From Rhodococcus sp. (in: high G+C Gram-positive bacteria) (GTDB taxonomy: Bacteria; Actinomycetota; Actinomycetes; Mycobacteriales; Mycobacteriaceae), in the NCBI RefSeq assembly GCF_023264675.1, contig NZ_JAHFVG010000010.1:62001-126000 (forward strand): DNA of 64,000 nt. The letters run 5' to 3'. How positions within the stretch are numbered: position 1 is the stretch's first letter; every line of letters starts with the position of its first letter. Both the position numbers and the translations under genes were made by a program. A model generated the notes under the pieces. That model saw nothing but the letters and a program-made list of their open reading frames with translations. It did not search any database and was not told the origin of the DNA. Shown here piece after piece: positions 1 to 8,816 of the stretch.

Positions 1-381
1 CGCGAGTTCCGCGCCGCCGCCCAGTGCGTATCCGGCTACCGCGGCGATGATGGGTTTGCGGGTGGTCGAGGCGCGTTCCCAACTTGCGGTGATGAAGTCT
101 TCGAGGTAGACGTCCGCGAAGGATTTGGGCTGCATTTCCTTGATATCGGCTCCGGCGGCAAAAGCCTTGGCGCTACCGGTCAGCACGACGGCACCGACGC
201 TGTCGTCGGCCTCGGTTGCGTCGAGCGCGTGGGTGAGCTCGATGGTGAGGTCGTTGCACAGGGCATTGAGAGCCTTGGGCCGGTTGAGGGTGATGATGGC
301 AACGGGCCCGCGGCGTTCGACGAGTAGGTATTCGTAGGTGTGCTCGGTTGCGACAGTGGGTGTTTCTGCGATGTCGGTCAT
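1..381 (-). CDS. Enoyl-CoA hydratase/isomerase (crotonase family), partial
   Basis: The N-terminal 127 residues of a crotonase are present; the gene runs off the left edge. The protein would hydrate a 2-enoyl-CoA in the cytoplasm. The first oxyanion-hole segment (AFAAGADIKEM) and the start of the second (GYALGGGAEL) are both visible, and the N-terminal VAIITLNRPKALNAL strand is typical of EchA8/short-chain enoyl-CoA hydratases. It lies 36 nt downstream of the acyl-CoA synthetase gene on the same strand, so the two probably form an operon for activation and beta-oxidation of a carboxylic acid. The family is clear; the substrate is not. Confidence 0.9.
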   Translation of the reverse strand, partial: MTDIAETPTVATEHTYEYLLVERRGPVAIITLNRPKALNALCNDLTIELTHALDATEADDSVGAVVLTGSAKAFAAGADIKEMQPKSFADVYLEDFITASWERASTTRKPIIAAVAGYALGGGAELA

Positions 382-417
382 GTGGGGCTCTTTCGGTTGG
401 GTGCTCGGGACGAGGTT

Positions 418-2499
418 TCAGAGAACGGGATCAAGGATGATGCGAGCGTCGAGTGCGACGGCTCCTGCCTCGGTCACTGCAATCGGGTTGCATTCGATCT
501 CGCTGATTTCGGGATGGGCTGCGGCATAAGTGGACAGCGTCGCTACGAGTTGTGCCGCAGCGGAGACGTCGACTGCGGGCTTGCCACGGAACCCGGTCAG
601 TAGTGCGGACCCGCGCAGGTCGAGGAGGAGTCGCCGTGCTTGCTCAGCGGTGATCGGGCCGAGGGCGCAGCGGGTGTCGCGCAGCAGTTCGGTATAGGTG
701 CCACCGATTCCGACAAGGACGATGGGCCCGAATGTCGGATCTCGCCGAACACCGATGATCAATTCGACGGCTCCGGTGAGATCGGCCATCTGCTCGATCG
801 AGCACACCGGGGGAGCGAGCCGGTCTTGAATGTCGTTCCAGGCCAACAGAAGTTCGGTGTGGTCGGAAATTCCGAGGATGACTCCGCCGTTGTCCGACTT
901 GTGTTCGTCGCCGAGTGCTTTGAGTACCAACGGGAACGACAGTTCCTTCACTGCTGCATGGAGTTCGGCGAGGGAAGTGACTTCGGCGGCCGGGACGAAC
1001 GGAATGCCTGCAGTCGACAGTGCGCGGCGCGCCGGCCAATAGCCGGTCTCGACGAGTGGCACTTCGATCTCGGGTAACGCCGGGAGGGAGTGTGTCGGGT
1101 TCTGTGCTCGATGTGCGAGCCGGCTCAGTGCCCAGGTTGCGTGTTCGACGTTGCGATAGACGGCGATGCCGCTCTCCCTGAGTGCACGTGCGGGGGCTGA
1201 ATCGGCAAACATCGTCTGCGCGACGAAACTGGCGCTGCTGGCGGCGACGAGGCCACCGATTTCGTGGCCTGCCTGGATTTCTCCTGGCGCACTGGCCTCG
1301 TCGTACGCGCCGTAGCCACCGAAATATCCGGTCATCAGCACGCTGTCGGTTTCGGGACTGTCGATCAGTCTTTTTGCGACACGGGCAAAGCTGGTGATGT
1401 CCTGTTCGCCGCCGCCGGCGAGGTCGATCGGGTTGGAGACACTCGCTGTCATCGGCAATTCTGCTGCCAATCCACGGGCGAGTTCGGTCGAGAACTCCTC
1501 GACCAGCAAGCCGGCTTCCTCGAGGCTGTCGCTCGCCAGGGACGCGTGCCCTCCACCGTCGGCGAGGACGGCAACTCTGGTTCCGATGGGTGGCGTCGTC
1601 CGAACCAGCGCCTGGAGTAGGTTCGCCATTTCGAATGGGCTCGACACCAGTTCGACACCTGTTGCGTGGCAGACAGCTTCGAGAACGACGGATGACGTCA
1701 CCATGGAACCGGTGTGAGACGCTGCGCCACGGGTGGAAGCGGCTCCGCGCCCGACGGAGAGCAGTACGACGGGTTTGCCTGCGTCGGCGGCTCGAACAGC
1801 TGCCTGAGCGAACTTTCGTCCGTCTTTGAAGCCTTCGCAGTACACCGCAATCGCTGCAGTCCCTTCGTGATCCACGCAGCTGTTGACGAGGTCGGCAACA
1901 TCGAGATCGGCGCAATTGCCGAGGCTGGCGAAGCGCGCGACACCCAAGCCTTGTTCGGCAAAGTGCTCAGCGAGATCGATTGCGACGTTTCCGCTCTGCG
2001 AAATGATCGACACGGATCCGGGAAGGAACTCGTTCACGGTGGCGTCGAGCCCCGTGGTGTTGTCTAGAACACCGAGGCAGTTGGGGCCGAGCATCGCGAC
2101 GCCGGCGTTGCGAAGACGGGTGACCAGGGCTGACTGACGAAGTAGTCCATCGGCGCCGGACTCTCCGAGTCCGGCCGTGATCGCGACGATGGCTTTGACG
2201 TTGGCTGCAATTGCATCGTCGATGGCGTCGTCGAATCCTGCTGCGGGGACAGCGATTACTGCGAGTTCGGGGCTGGTCCCGAGTTGAACGAGGCTCGGAA
2301 ACGCTGGGTGATCGAGAATAGTCGACCGTGTCTTGTTGACGAGGAACGCCGGACGGGAGCCTCGAAGGGCGCGGTGTGCGAGCCAGTTGCCGTATTTCGC
2401 GGGATCGTTGCTGGCGCCGACGACAGCGATCGATGCGGGGTCGAACAGGGCTGTGAGGTCCCGGGTGAGCGTCGGCGGTGCAAGGGGGAGTGCGGTCAT
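418..2499 (-). CDS. Acyl-CoA synthetase, NDP-forming type (acetate-CoA ligase family)
   Basis: This 693-residue protein has the fused layout of NDP-forming acyl-CoA synthetases: an N-terminal CoA-binding Rossmann domain (FDPASIAVVGASNDPAKYG), succinyl-CoA-ligase-like domains with the phosphohistidine loop GAASHTGSM, and a C-terminal ATP-grasp domain (FPLVLKALGDEHKSDNGGV). It would make an acyl-CoA from a carboxylate, CoA and ATP. The ATG at 2499 is preferred over the in-frame ATG at 2625, because the extra 42 residues are atypical and would cover the operator region. It is followed by an enoyl-CoA hydratase gene and faces a TetR gene. FerA-type feruloyl-CoA synthetases belong to the same family, but the neighbouring hydratase looks like an ordinary crotonase. 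Confidence 0.88.
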   Translation of the reverse strand: MTALPLAPPTLTRDLTALFDPASIAVVGASNDPAKYGNWLAHRALRGSRPAFLVNKTRSTILDHPAFPSLVQLGTSPELAVIAVPAAGFDDAIDDAIAANVKAIVAITAGLGESGADGLLRQSALVTRLRNAGVAMLGPNCLGVLDNTTGLDATVNEFLPGSVSIISQSGNVAIDLAEHFAEQGLGVARFASLGNCADLDVADLVNSCVDHEGTAAIAVYCEGFKDGRKFAQAAVRAADAGKPVVLLSVGRGAASTRGAASHTGSMVTSSVVLEAVCHATGVELVSSPFEMANLLQALVRTTPPIGTRVAVLADGGGHASLASDSLEEAGLLVEEFSTELARGLAAELPMTASVSNPIDLAGGGEQDITSFARVAKRLIDSPETDSVLMTGYFGGYGAYDEASAPGEIQAGHEIGGLVAASSASFVAQTMFADSAPARALRESGIAVYRNVEHATWALSRLAHRAQNPTHSLPALPEIEVPLVETGYWPARRALSTAGIPFVPAAEVTSLAELHAAVKELSFPLVLKALGDEHKSDNGGVILGISDHTELLLAWNDIQDRLAPPVCSIEQMADLTGAVELIIGVRRDPTFGPIVLVGIGGTYTELLRDTRCALGPITAEQARRLLLDLRGSALLTGFRGKPAVDVSAAAQLVATLSTYAAAHPEISEIECNPIAVTEAGAVALDARIILDPVL

Positions 2500-2585
2500 T
2501 GCAGGTGGTCTCCATCCGTGTGGGAGTCGATGAACGGCGGAGCCCGGCATCGGCTCCAGAAGAAGTGTGTGATCTGCATCGCACA

Positions 2586-2603
2586 ATAATATCAAATTAT
2601 TAT
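2586..2603. promoter_or_regulatory. AT-rich palindrome, candidate TetR operator
   Basis: ATAATA-N6-TATTAT forms an AT-rich inverted repeat in an otherwise GC-rich divergent intergenic region, 87 bp upstream of the synthetase start and 107 bp upstream of the TetR start. Its place between a TetR gene and its presumed target operon suggests that the regulator binds here. That is inference. Confidence 0.5.
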
Positions 2604-2710
2604 CTGCGTCAAGAGGCAAGATCATGGAACGACGAGATTGATCGGCTGGAGGCGGGAGGGCGTTGGATCGATCGTGCGAAAATAGGTTCGAACTGACTAT
2701 GGAGGTACTT

Positions 2711-3352
2711 ATGGCAGCGGCATCCGACGTCGATCAGGGTGTTGCAGACCCGCGGGCGGAAGAGAACCGCCGCCGGATCCTTGCTGCCGCCGAGGAGTTG
2801 ATCGCCGTACACGGAGTCGAGAAAGTACGACTTCGTGACATCGCGACGCAGGCGGGGGTTTCCGTCGGGATGATTCAGCACTACTTCGACACTCGCGACG
2901 GCGTGATCGACGCGATGATGGGTGCCGCCAGTGTTCGTCGAGTCACGGAATGGGCGACCATCGCGGCACATGTCGAAGACCCGACCACCAAGCTGGTCAC
3001 ACTGCTCGAGCATGCCGTCGACGATCGTCAACGATGCACGATCTGGCTGGCGACGACGTCAGCAGCCAGTCGCGACGAACGCTACCGACAGGATGTGGAG
3101 ATCAACTATCGATCGTGGCGCGCGCAGTTGATAGAGGTCATCGAATTAGGTTATGAGCGAGATCATTTCGCTGCCACCGGCGTCGACGTCATCGAGATCG
3201 TCGATACCATCCTCAGCGTGATCGACGGTTTGATGGCGGCCGTTGCGATGAACTTGGATACCTACACCCCAGAACGCAACACCCGGATGCTCCGCCGCGT
3301 AGCCGGGCTGCTCCTCGGGGTTGACCTCGAGAGCTCCGCTGCGCACGCGTGA
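2711..3352 (+). CDS. TetR/AcrR-family transcriptional regulator
   Basis: This 213-residue protein has an N-terminal TetR helix-turn-helix (RRRILAAAEELIAVHGVEKVRLRDIATQAGVSVG split across residues ~17-50, followed by MIQHYFDTRDGV) and a helical ligand-binding C-terminal domain. The ATG at 2711 is chosen because GGAGG at 2701-2705 sits 5 nt upstream; an in-frame ATG at 2699 overlaps that ribosome binding site. It is transcribed away from the acyl-CoA synthetase operon and probably represses it, with an acyl-CoA as a plausible inducer. It ends 9 nt from the end of the convergent LysR gene. Confidence 0.9.
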   Translation: MAAASDVDQGVADPRAEENRRRILAAAEELIAVHGVEKVRLRDIATQAGVSVGMIQHYFDTRDGVIDAMMGAASVRRVTEWATIAAHVEDPTTKLVTLLEHAVDDRQRCTIWLATTSAASRDERYRQDVEINYRSWRAQLIEVIELGYERDHFAATGVDVIEIVDTILSVIDGLMAAVAMNLDTYTPERNTRMLRRVAGLLLGVDLESSAAHA

Positions 3353-3361
3353 CCCCGAGGA

Positions 3362-4258
3362 TCAGCTCACTCTCGTGACGAGTTTCGGGTGGGTGAGGGC
3401 AATGGACCGCAACATCGCGACCGCGATGCGTACCCGCGCCAGACGTTGCAGTTCACGAGGCACCACCAGCCAATACTTGCGCACGATCGACACCTCCTCG
3501 GGGAGGATGCGGATCAGTTCAGGATCGGTGTCGCCGATGTAGAGCGGCAGAGCTGCAACTCCGAGGCCCGCGGACGCTGCCTTCCACTGCCCGGTGATGT
3601 TGTTGGTCTGCACTCGCGTGCGATGACCGGGGAGAACGTCGTCCAGCACGCGCAGCGCCGGAACATCGAGCAGTGAATCGACGTAACCGATGAGTGTGTG
3701 ATCGTGTAGGTCGAGAATCGAAGAAATAGTCGTACGTGTCGCGAGGTATCTCGCGCTTGCATAGAGCCCCAGGCGGTAGTCGGCCAGTTCGCTGATCTCG
3801 ACCAGTCGCGGCGAGGGTCGTTCCAGAGTCACCGCAACGTCGAACTCACGGGTGGCGAGTGCATCGTGCCGCGTCGCGGTGACCACCTCGACGTCGAGAC
3901 TCGGATGGCTGGTGCACATCTCTTCGAGATTCGGTGCCAGCAGGAATGCCCCGAAGCCATCCGGTGTCGCTATGCGGACAGTGCCCGACAGCCTGCCGGC
4001 GCCGGACAAACTCGCCTCCATTGCCGCCAGCAGAGCTGATTCGATGACCTCCGCGTGGACGATGAGATCCTGGCCGGCGTCGGTCAACACCCACCCCGTC
4101 GGTGCTCGATCGAACAGCCGATTTCCCATCGCGCGCTCCAGGGCCGTGATGCGGCGGCCGACGGTTGTGTGGTCGACATCGAGCCCCTTGGCTGCGGCAG
4201 TCAATCTCTTCGTTCGTGCGACTTCGAGGAAGAACTTCAGGTCATCGGCCGCGATCAT
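3362..4258 (-). CDS. LysR-family transcriptional regulator
   Basis: This is a 298-residue LysR protein. Its winged helix-turn-helix (DDLKFFLEVARTKRLTAAAK, DVDHTTVGRRITALE) is followed by a periplasmic-binding-protein-like effector domain. The ATG at 4258 begins the usual MIAADDLKFF start; an in-frame start at 4297 would run through the 18-bp palindrome at 4276-4293. It is divergent from the amino-acid permease gene at 4446, which is the likely target. The 'DHTTVGRR' recognition helix resembles LysR proteins whose HTH specifies an H-T/S-T pair, common in Rhizobium and Rhodococcus members. Confidence 0.9.
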   Translation of the reverse strand: MIAADDLKFFLEVARTKRLTAAAKGLDVDHTTVGRRITALERAMGNRLFDRAPTGWVLTDAGQDLIVHAEVIESALLAAMEASLSGAGRLSGTVRIATPDGFGAFLLAPNLEEMCTSHPSLDVEVVTATRHDALATREFDVAVTLERPSPRLVEISELADYRLGLYASARYLATRTTISSILDLHDHTLIGYVDSLLDVPALRVLDDVLPGHRTRVQTNNITGQWKAASAGLGVAALPLYIGDTDPELIRILPEEVSIVRKYWLVVPRELQRLARVRIAVAMLRSIALTHPKLVTRVS

Positions 4259-4275
4259 GGAATCACCGTACCTTC

Positions 4276-4293
4276 CTGTGCATCGATGCACAG
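4276..4293. promoter_or_regulatory. 18-bp perfect palindrome, candidate LysR binding site
   Basis: CTGTGCATCGATGCACAG is a perfect 18-bp palindrome beginning 18 nt upstream of the LysR start, in the divergent region shared with the permease gene. A related half-site (TCTGCATCAACG) follows near 4320. LysR regulators commonly bind such sites and repress their own gene while activating the divergent one. Confidence 0.6.
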
Positions 4294-4445
4294 CCATGTG
4301 CTCGATTGGGCATTTACCTCTGCATCAACGTCTATGAGACTTGGCTCACAACCGGCGCCCAGGCCTATCCGGAAGTCCTCACGGCTCGCCGGCAAACGCC
4401 GAAATTCTTTCGCCGCTACAGCCAACCTTCTCGAGGAGAACGAAC

Positions 4446-5885
4446 GTGCCCGACTTGGATACTCGCGGAGGTCTCCACACTCCGCTGAAGCAAAAGCATC
4501 TGACCATGATTGCGCTCGGCGGGACGATGGGCGCCGGATTGTTCATCGGATCCGGTGCCATCATCAGCGAAGTGGGCCCTGCTGCCATCGTCACCTACGC
4601 ACTGACCGGCGTACTGATCTTGCTGGTGATGCGCATGCTCGGCGAGATGGCCGTCGCCAACCCGCGTACCGGATCGTTCACCGACTACGCCCGTGACGCC
4701 ATGGGTAACTGGGCGGGATTCTCCACCGCGTGGCTCTACTGGTACTACCAAATGATCGTCGTCGGATTCGAAGCGGTCGTCGGAGCCCAACTTCTACAGA
4801 AATGGATACCCGACGTTCCGGCATGGGTACTTTCGGTCGCTCTGCTGCTGGCGCTGACCCTGGTCAATCTCGTGTCGGTCGGAAACTTCGGAAAGTTCGA
4901 ATACTGGTTCGCGGGAATCAAAATCCTTGCGGTTGTTGCGTTCGTCGTCCTGGGTGCGCTCTACGTCTTCGGCCTCTGGCCGAACTCGACCCTCGACTTC
5001 TCCAACCTCACGGCTCATGGCGGAATCGCCCCCAACGGCGCCATGCCGATGCTCGCCGGTGTTGTCGTGGTGATCTTCTCGATGGTCGGGGCCGAGGTAG
5101 TCACCGTCGCAGCCGCAGAATCGGCCGAGCCCGGACTCGCCATCAAACGAGCAGTGAATGCAGTGATCTACCGAGTCCTCTTCTTCTTCGTGGTGTCCTC
5201 GCTACTGATCGTCACCATCGTCCCCTGGGACTCGATCCCCACCGGCCAATCCCCGTTCCTCCTCGCCCTTCAAGTATTGAATATTCCGGGGGTAGCCGAC
5301 ATCCTCAACGCCGTCATCTTGATCGCAGTGCTGTCCTGCCTCAACATCGGGCTCTACTCGACCTCCCGGATGCTCTTCACCCTCGGCTCCAACGGCGAGT
5401 GCCCGAAATGGATGACCGCAGTCAACAGCAAAGGTGTTCCGGTGTGGGGGGTGTTGTCCTGCACGGTCATTGCCTACGCCTGCATCGCGGTTGCATTCTT
5501 CTTCCCCGACACCGTTTTTCTGTTCCTCATCAACGCATCCGGCGCGATGATCTTGTTCGTCTACTTGATGATCTGCATCTCCCAGATCATCCTCAGGAAG
5601 AAGAACGAACAGCAACACGGAGGGAATCTCGAATTCAAGATGTGGCTCTTCCCCGGACTGTCCATCCTCGTGACAGCTGTCATTCTGATCATCTTGGCAA
5701 GTATGCTGTGGGACAGCACCTCCCGAGTGTCGCTCTTCCAGGGCCTGATGGTCTGGGCGGTCATCCTCGTCGCCTATGCAGTCAAGGTTCTCCGCAACAG
5801 AACCACCGACGCAGTTGCATCGAGCGATATCGAAGCCAGCGCTCCCGCTGCAGAGGTGGCACCTCGCCGACCAGAAAAGGTCTGA
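4446..5885 (+). CDS. Amino-acid permease (APC superfamily)
   Basis: This 479-residue integral membrane protein has about 12 hydrophobic segments and the APC signature GGTMGAGLFIGSG in the first, followed by GPAAIVTYALTGVLILLVMRMLGEMA. It resembles GABA/aromatic/proline-specific permeases, which import an amino acid with a proton. The GTG at 4446 is chosen because GAGGAGAA ends 5 nt upstream and the preceding in-frame residues are unlike the family. It faces the LysR gene and is followed, after a GC-rich hairpin, by a quinone-oxidoreductase-like gene. The substrate cannot be read from sequence. Confidence 0.9.
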   Translation: MPDLDTRGGLHTPLKQKHLTMIALGGTMGAGLFIGSGAIISEVGPAAIVTYALTGVLILLVMRMLGEMAVANPRTGSFTDYARDAMGNWAGFSTAWLYWYYQMIVVGFEAVVGAQLLQKWIPDVPAWVLSVALLLALTLVNLVSVGNFGKFEYWFAGIKILAVVAFVVLGALYVFGLWPNSTLDFSNLTAHGGIAPNGAMPMLAGVVVVIFSMVGAEVVTVAAAESAEPGLAIKRAVNAVIYRVLFFFVVSSLLIVTIVPWDSIPTGQSPFLLALQVLNIPGVADILNAVILIAVLSCLNIGLYSTSRMLFTLGSNGECPKWMTAVNSKGVPVWGVLSCTVIAYACIAVAFFFPDTVFLFLINASGAMILFVYLMICISQIILRKKNEQQHGGNLEFKMWLFPGLSILVTAVILIILASMLWDSTSRVSLFQGLMVWAVILVAYAVKVLRNRTTDAVASSDIEASAPAAEVAPRRPEKV

Positions 5886-5905
5886 CTCGAGCCCTCCGCG
5901 CCAAT

Positions 5906-5947
5906 CCCCTCGCCCCCGCGGTCTCACCGGCTGTTGGGGGCGGGGGG
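5906..5947 (+). terminator. GC-rich hairpin between permease and oxidoreductase
   Basis: CCCCTCGCCCCC (5906-5917) can pair with GGGGGCGGGGGG (5936-5947) with one wobble pair, across an 18-nt loop. It begins 20 nt after the permease stop codon. No T-tract follows, so it may be a processing or attenuation stem rather than a classic terminator. Confidence 0.45.
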
Positions 5948-5992
5948 CCTGTGCGTTCAACATTCGCAGTCGAATTCAGAAAGGCACTATTC

Positions 5993-6958
5993 ATGCTCGC
6001 CGCTTACGCACACCGAATTGTTCCGAACGATCCACTATCCGGACTTGCTGTCGGTGAACGACCCAGCCCGACGACCCGAGACGGGTGGACGACGGTCACG
6101 GTCAAAGCTGCCTCGCTCAACCACCACGACCTATGGACCCTGCGTGGGGTCGGAATAACCGAAGACAAGCTTCCGATGATCCTCGGAGGCGATGCGGCAG
6201 GCATCGATGAGGACGGAAACGAGGTCGTCGTTCATTCCGTTGTCTGCTCGGATGGATGGACGGGCGACGACACCCTCGACCCGAAACGCTCGCTGCTCTC
6301 GGAGGTGTACGACGGCACATTGGCCGAGCAGGTACTGGTTCCTCGGCGCAATCTCGTCTCCAAGCCGGCGTCATTGTCATTTGAGGAAGCGGCGTGTCTC
6401 CCGACCGCGTGGTTGACGGCGTATCGGATGCTGTTCGTGCAAGCCCGACTACGACCGGGTTCCACGGTGCTCGTTCAGGGAGCCGGAGGCGGTGTATCGA
6501 CCGCAGCGATCTCGCTGGCCAAAGCCGCAGGACTGACGGTGTGGACCACATCGAGAAGCGAAAGCAAGCGCGTAGCGGCACTGGCGCTCGGCGCTGACCT
6601 TGCAGTCGAATCGGGAGCGCGCATGCCGGGCAAAGTCGATGCCGTCATCGACAACGTCGGGCAAGCCACTTGGGGACATTCCCTCCGCTCACTCAGACCA
6701 GGCGGTTCGATCATCACGTGCGGAGCAACCAGTGGACCCAACCCGCCTGCCGACCTCAATCGCGTCTTTTTCCTTCAGCTGCGCGTCATCGGATCCACGA
6801 TGGGGACAAAAGATGAACTCGTGCAGCTGCTTTCCCTCCTCGACTCGACCGGGTTGCGGCCACAGATCGACTGTGTCCTCCCGCTCTCCGACGCAGCAAC
6901 TGGCTTGAAAAAGCTCGATGCCGGTGATGTGCAAGGAAAGATCGTCCTCACCAACTGA
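5993..6958 (+). CDS. Zinc-type alcohol dehydrogenase / quinone oxidoreductase (MDR family)
   Basis: This 321-residue medium-chain dehydrogenase/reductase has an N-terminal GroES-like domain (ASLNHHDLWTLRGVG, MILGGDAAGIDEDGNEV) and an NAD(P)-binding Rossmann motif (VLVQGAGGGVSTAAI, with GxGxxS in place of GxGxxG). The cysteines that hold structural zinc in true alcohol dehydrogenases are not evident, so quinone-reductase or enoyl-reductase-like NADPH chemistry is more likely. AGAAAGG lies 8 nt before the ATG. It may be cotranscribed with the upstream permease, separated by the hairpin at 5906-5947. Confidence 0.85.
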   Translation: MLAAYAHRIVPNDPLSGLAVGERPSPTTRDGWTTVTVKAASLNHHDLWTLRGVGITEDKLPMILGGDAAGIDEDGNEVVVHSVVCSDGWTGDDTLDPKRSLLSEVYDGTLAEQVLVPRRNLVSKPASLSFEEAACLPTAWLTAYRMLFVQARLRPGSTVLVQGAGGGVSTAAISLAKAAGLTVWTTSRSESKRVAALALGADLAVESGARMPGKVDAVIDNVGQATWGHSLRSLRPGGSIITCGATSGPNPPADLNRVFFLQLRVIGSTMGTKDELVQLLSLLDSTGLRPQIDCVLPLSDAATGLKKLDAGDVQGKIVLTN

Positions 6959-7004
6959 TGCACGATCGTGTTTCCTCGATCCGCACCGAGTGCACTGTCG
7001 ACCG

Positions 7005-7796
7005 CTATTTGAAGGGATTCAACGTGCGCCCGAGGAAGTATTGAATACGTTGCGGTATCGGTCGGATTGCTGCGGCGGAGATTTTGTTGACAACTCCCGG
7101 TGTGCAGACCGGCTTTCCAGCCATCACTGCCGACCATCCCTCGGTGACAACGTCTTCGGGCTGCTGCCACATGAACTTCGGTAGGCGGTCAGCGGCATCT
7201 CGAGTGCCCATCACGTCGTGAAATTCGCTGTGGGTGAATCCGGGGCACAGGGCGGTGACGTTGATGCCGGACGGTTTGAGTTCCATGTCCAAGGATTGGG
7301 ACATGTTCAGTACGTAGGTTTTGATTCCCGTGTAGAGCAATCCTTCGCCGGGTGGTGACAGTGCGGCTAGGGACGAGAGGTTGACGATGCGTCCCCACCG
7401 GCGGCTCTTCATCCCTGGAATCACCAGGTGGGCAAGCTCTGTCACCGATGTCACCATGAGCTGCAGTTCCGCGGCGACCGCGTTCCATGGGGTGTCGGAG
7501 AACTTGGTGCTCGACGACAGGCCGGCGTTGTTGATCAATATGTCGATCGGTAGCCCCAGTTCGCCTGCCCGATCGACGACCGCCATCGGCCCCTCGGGTG
7601 TGCTCAGATCCGCGACGACTACTTCGGCGCGAACTCCGTACTGCTGATGCAAAGAGGATGCGAGCTCGTGTAGACGGGGGGCGCGTCGCGCGACAAGTAT
7701 CACGTCGTAGTTCTGGGATGCCAGGTGGCGCGCGAAGCTGGCTCCGATTCCGGCGGAGGCTCCGGTGATGAGTGCAGTGCGACGAGTGGTGTTCAT
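7005..7796 (-). CDS. Short-chain dehydrogenase/reductase
   Basis: This 263-residue classical SDR has the cofactor motif TGASAGIG near the N-terminus, the NNAG motif (ILINNAGLS) and the catalytic YxxxK (YTGIK). It is an NAD(P)H-dependent oxidoreductase of unknown substrate. Its ATG overlaps the stop of the preceding hydrolase gene (ATGA at 7793-7796), so the two are translationally coupled and probably act on the same compound class under the TetR regulator at 8817. Confidence 0.9.
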   Translation of the reverse strand: MNTTRRTALITGASAGIGASFARHLASQNYDVILVARRAPRLHELASSLHQQYGVRAEVVVADLSTPEGPMAVVDRAGELGLPIDILINNAGLSSSTKFSDTPWNAVAAELQLMVTSVTELAHLVIPGMKSRRWGRIVNLSSLAALSPPGEGLLYTGIKTYVLNMSQSLDMELKPSGINVTALCPGFTHSEFHDVMGTRDAADRLPKFMWQQPEDVVTEGWSAVMAGKPVCTPGVVNKISAAAIRPIPQRIQYFLGRTLNPFK

Positions 7797-8707
7797 CGGG
7801 GGTCTCCTATGTGATGTCGCAGAAAGTCGATTTGGTCTCCGATGATCGTGTCGAAGTGTGGGTCGAGGTACGGATCGAAGTGACCGCAGTCGTAGGTGAT
7901 GATTTCCCTGTTGGGGATCCGACGGGCAACAGCGAGTGCAGTGTCGATGGGGGTGACGTCGTCGCGGCGTGCCAGCTGAACAAGCGTCGGAGCAGCGATA
8001 CGGGGTGCGCGTCGTCCCGGGGAGTAAAACGGCACACGCAAGACGATGCGGGCGGCGACATCGTTTTCGGCGAGTAGCTCCTCCCTCATGTCCCCCATGC
8101 GTTCGACCTGCTCGTATGCACCGGGTGAGGTCATCATCGCAACATCACCGGGTCTGCCGATGGACTTGACCCGATACGGCGAACGTCCCGTCCAGGCGCG
8201 TGTTTGGTCACGGATCGCGGCGAACATCAGTCGAACGACCGCAGTCGGTGATTGCGTGAACGTCGAGGCCGGACCGCTCACGTGAGGAACCTGAACGATG
8301 GCGGCGGCCAGGGCATGGTCCTCCGCTGCGAGATCGAGAACATGGCCCCCACCGAACGATGATCCCCACCCGACCAGACGGGATGTATCGATGCCGTCGA
8401 GGCTGCGAGCGTACGCGACGGCGGCACGCCAGTCTGCGTGCTGTTTGCCGATGTCGAGGATGCGGCGAGGCTGGCCGTCACTGACGCCCCAGTGCCGGTA
8501 GTCGAATACCAGTGCTGCGTACCCAGCCTGGGCAAAGCGCGAGGCGTAGGCATCCAGCCGTAACTCTCGGAATGCCGCGAAGCCGTGGGCGAGGACCACG
8601 ATGGGCGGGTTCACCACCCCATCAGGGCGATACAGCCACGCCCCGCATTGCGTACCTCCCGACATGAATTCGACATCGGATCGAACATAGGTGCCCTGAC
8701 GATGCAC
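7793..8707 (-). CDS. Alpha/beta hydrolase (dienelactone-hydrolase-like)
   Basis: This 304-residue alpha/beta hydrolase has an oxyanion segment (VVLAHGFAAFREL) and a nucleophile elbow (GWGSSFGGGH, serine nucleophile), with a C-terminal DCGHFDPYL carrying the catalytic histidine. The GTG at 8707 is preferred because GAAGGAGC ends 6 nt upstream; longer in-frame starts run through the two operator palindromes. It is clearly paralogous to the hydrolase at 17086-18042 (shared RHxGxSxGxPRxxLDI and SFGGGH blocks). It is the first gene of a two-gene operon with the SDR, facing a TetR gene. Confidence 0.87.
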   Translation of the reverse strand: MHRQGTYVRSDVEFMSGGTQCGAWLYRPDGVVNPPIVVLAHGFAAFRELRLDAYASRFAQAGYAALVFDYRHWGVSDGQPRRILDIGKQHADWRAAVAYARSLDGIDTSRLVGWGSSFGGGHVLDLAAEDHALAAAIVQVPHVSGPASTFTQSPTAVVRLMFAAIRDQTRAWTGRSPYRVKSIGRPGDVAMMTSPGAYEQVERMGDMREELLAENDVAARIVLRVPFYSPGRRAPRIAAPTLVQLARRDDVTPIDTALAVARRIPNREIITYDCGHFDPYLDPHFDTIIGDQIDFLRHHIGDPR

Positions 8708-8729
8708 GGAGTGCTCCTTCGTCGAGTAT

Positions 8730-8746
8730 CTTGAATGGTATTCAAG
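8730..8746. promoter_or_regulatory. TetR operator copy 1
   Basis: CTTGAATGGTATTCAAG is a perfect 7-3-7 palindrome lying 22 nt upstream of the hydrolase start. A near-identical copy in reverse orientation lies at 8761-8777. Together they fill the divergent promoter region between the hydrolase/SDR operon and the TetR gene at 8817. Confidence 0.75.
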
Positions 8747-8760
8747 GACGCTAACACTGT

Positions 8761-8777
8761 CTTGATTACCATTCAAG
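8761..8777. promoter_or_regulatory. TetR operator copy 2
   Basis: CTTGATTACCATTCAAG equals the reverse complement of the copy at 8730-8746 except at one base. The centres are 31 bp apart, about three helical turns, so two dimers could bind on the same face of the DNA. It lies 39 nt upstream of the TetR start. Confidence 0.72.
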
Positions 8778-8816
8778 AACCATTTCGAGTCGACCGAGCA
8801 GAAGGGGTGCGCGACC

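Noticed and set aside
418-2499. Feruloyl-CoA synthetase with a feruloyl hydratase/lyase in an operon
   Set aside because: The NDP-forming ligase family allows it, but the neighbouring partial crotonase looks like a standard enoyl-CoA hydratase, and no vanillin dehydrogenase or aromatic genes follow.
4730-6958. Very long fused frame running through the permease and oxidoreductase
   Set aside because: The upstream part is the wrong frame of the permease gene; only the part from 5993 reads as an oxidoreductase with its own ribosome binding site.
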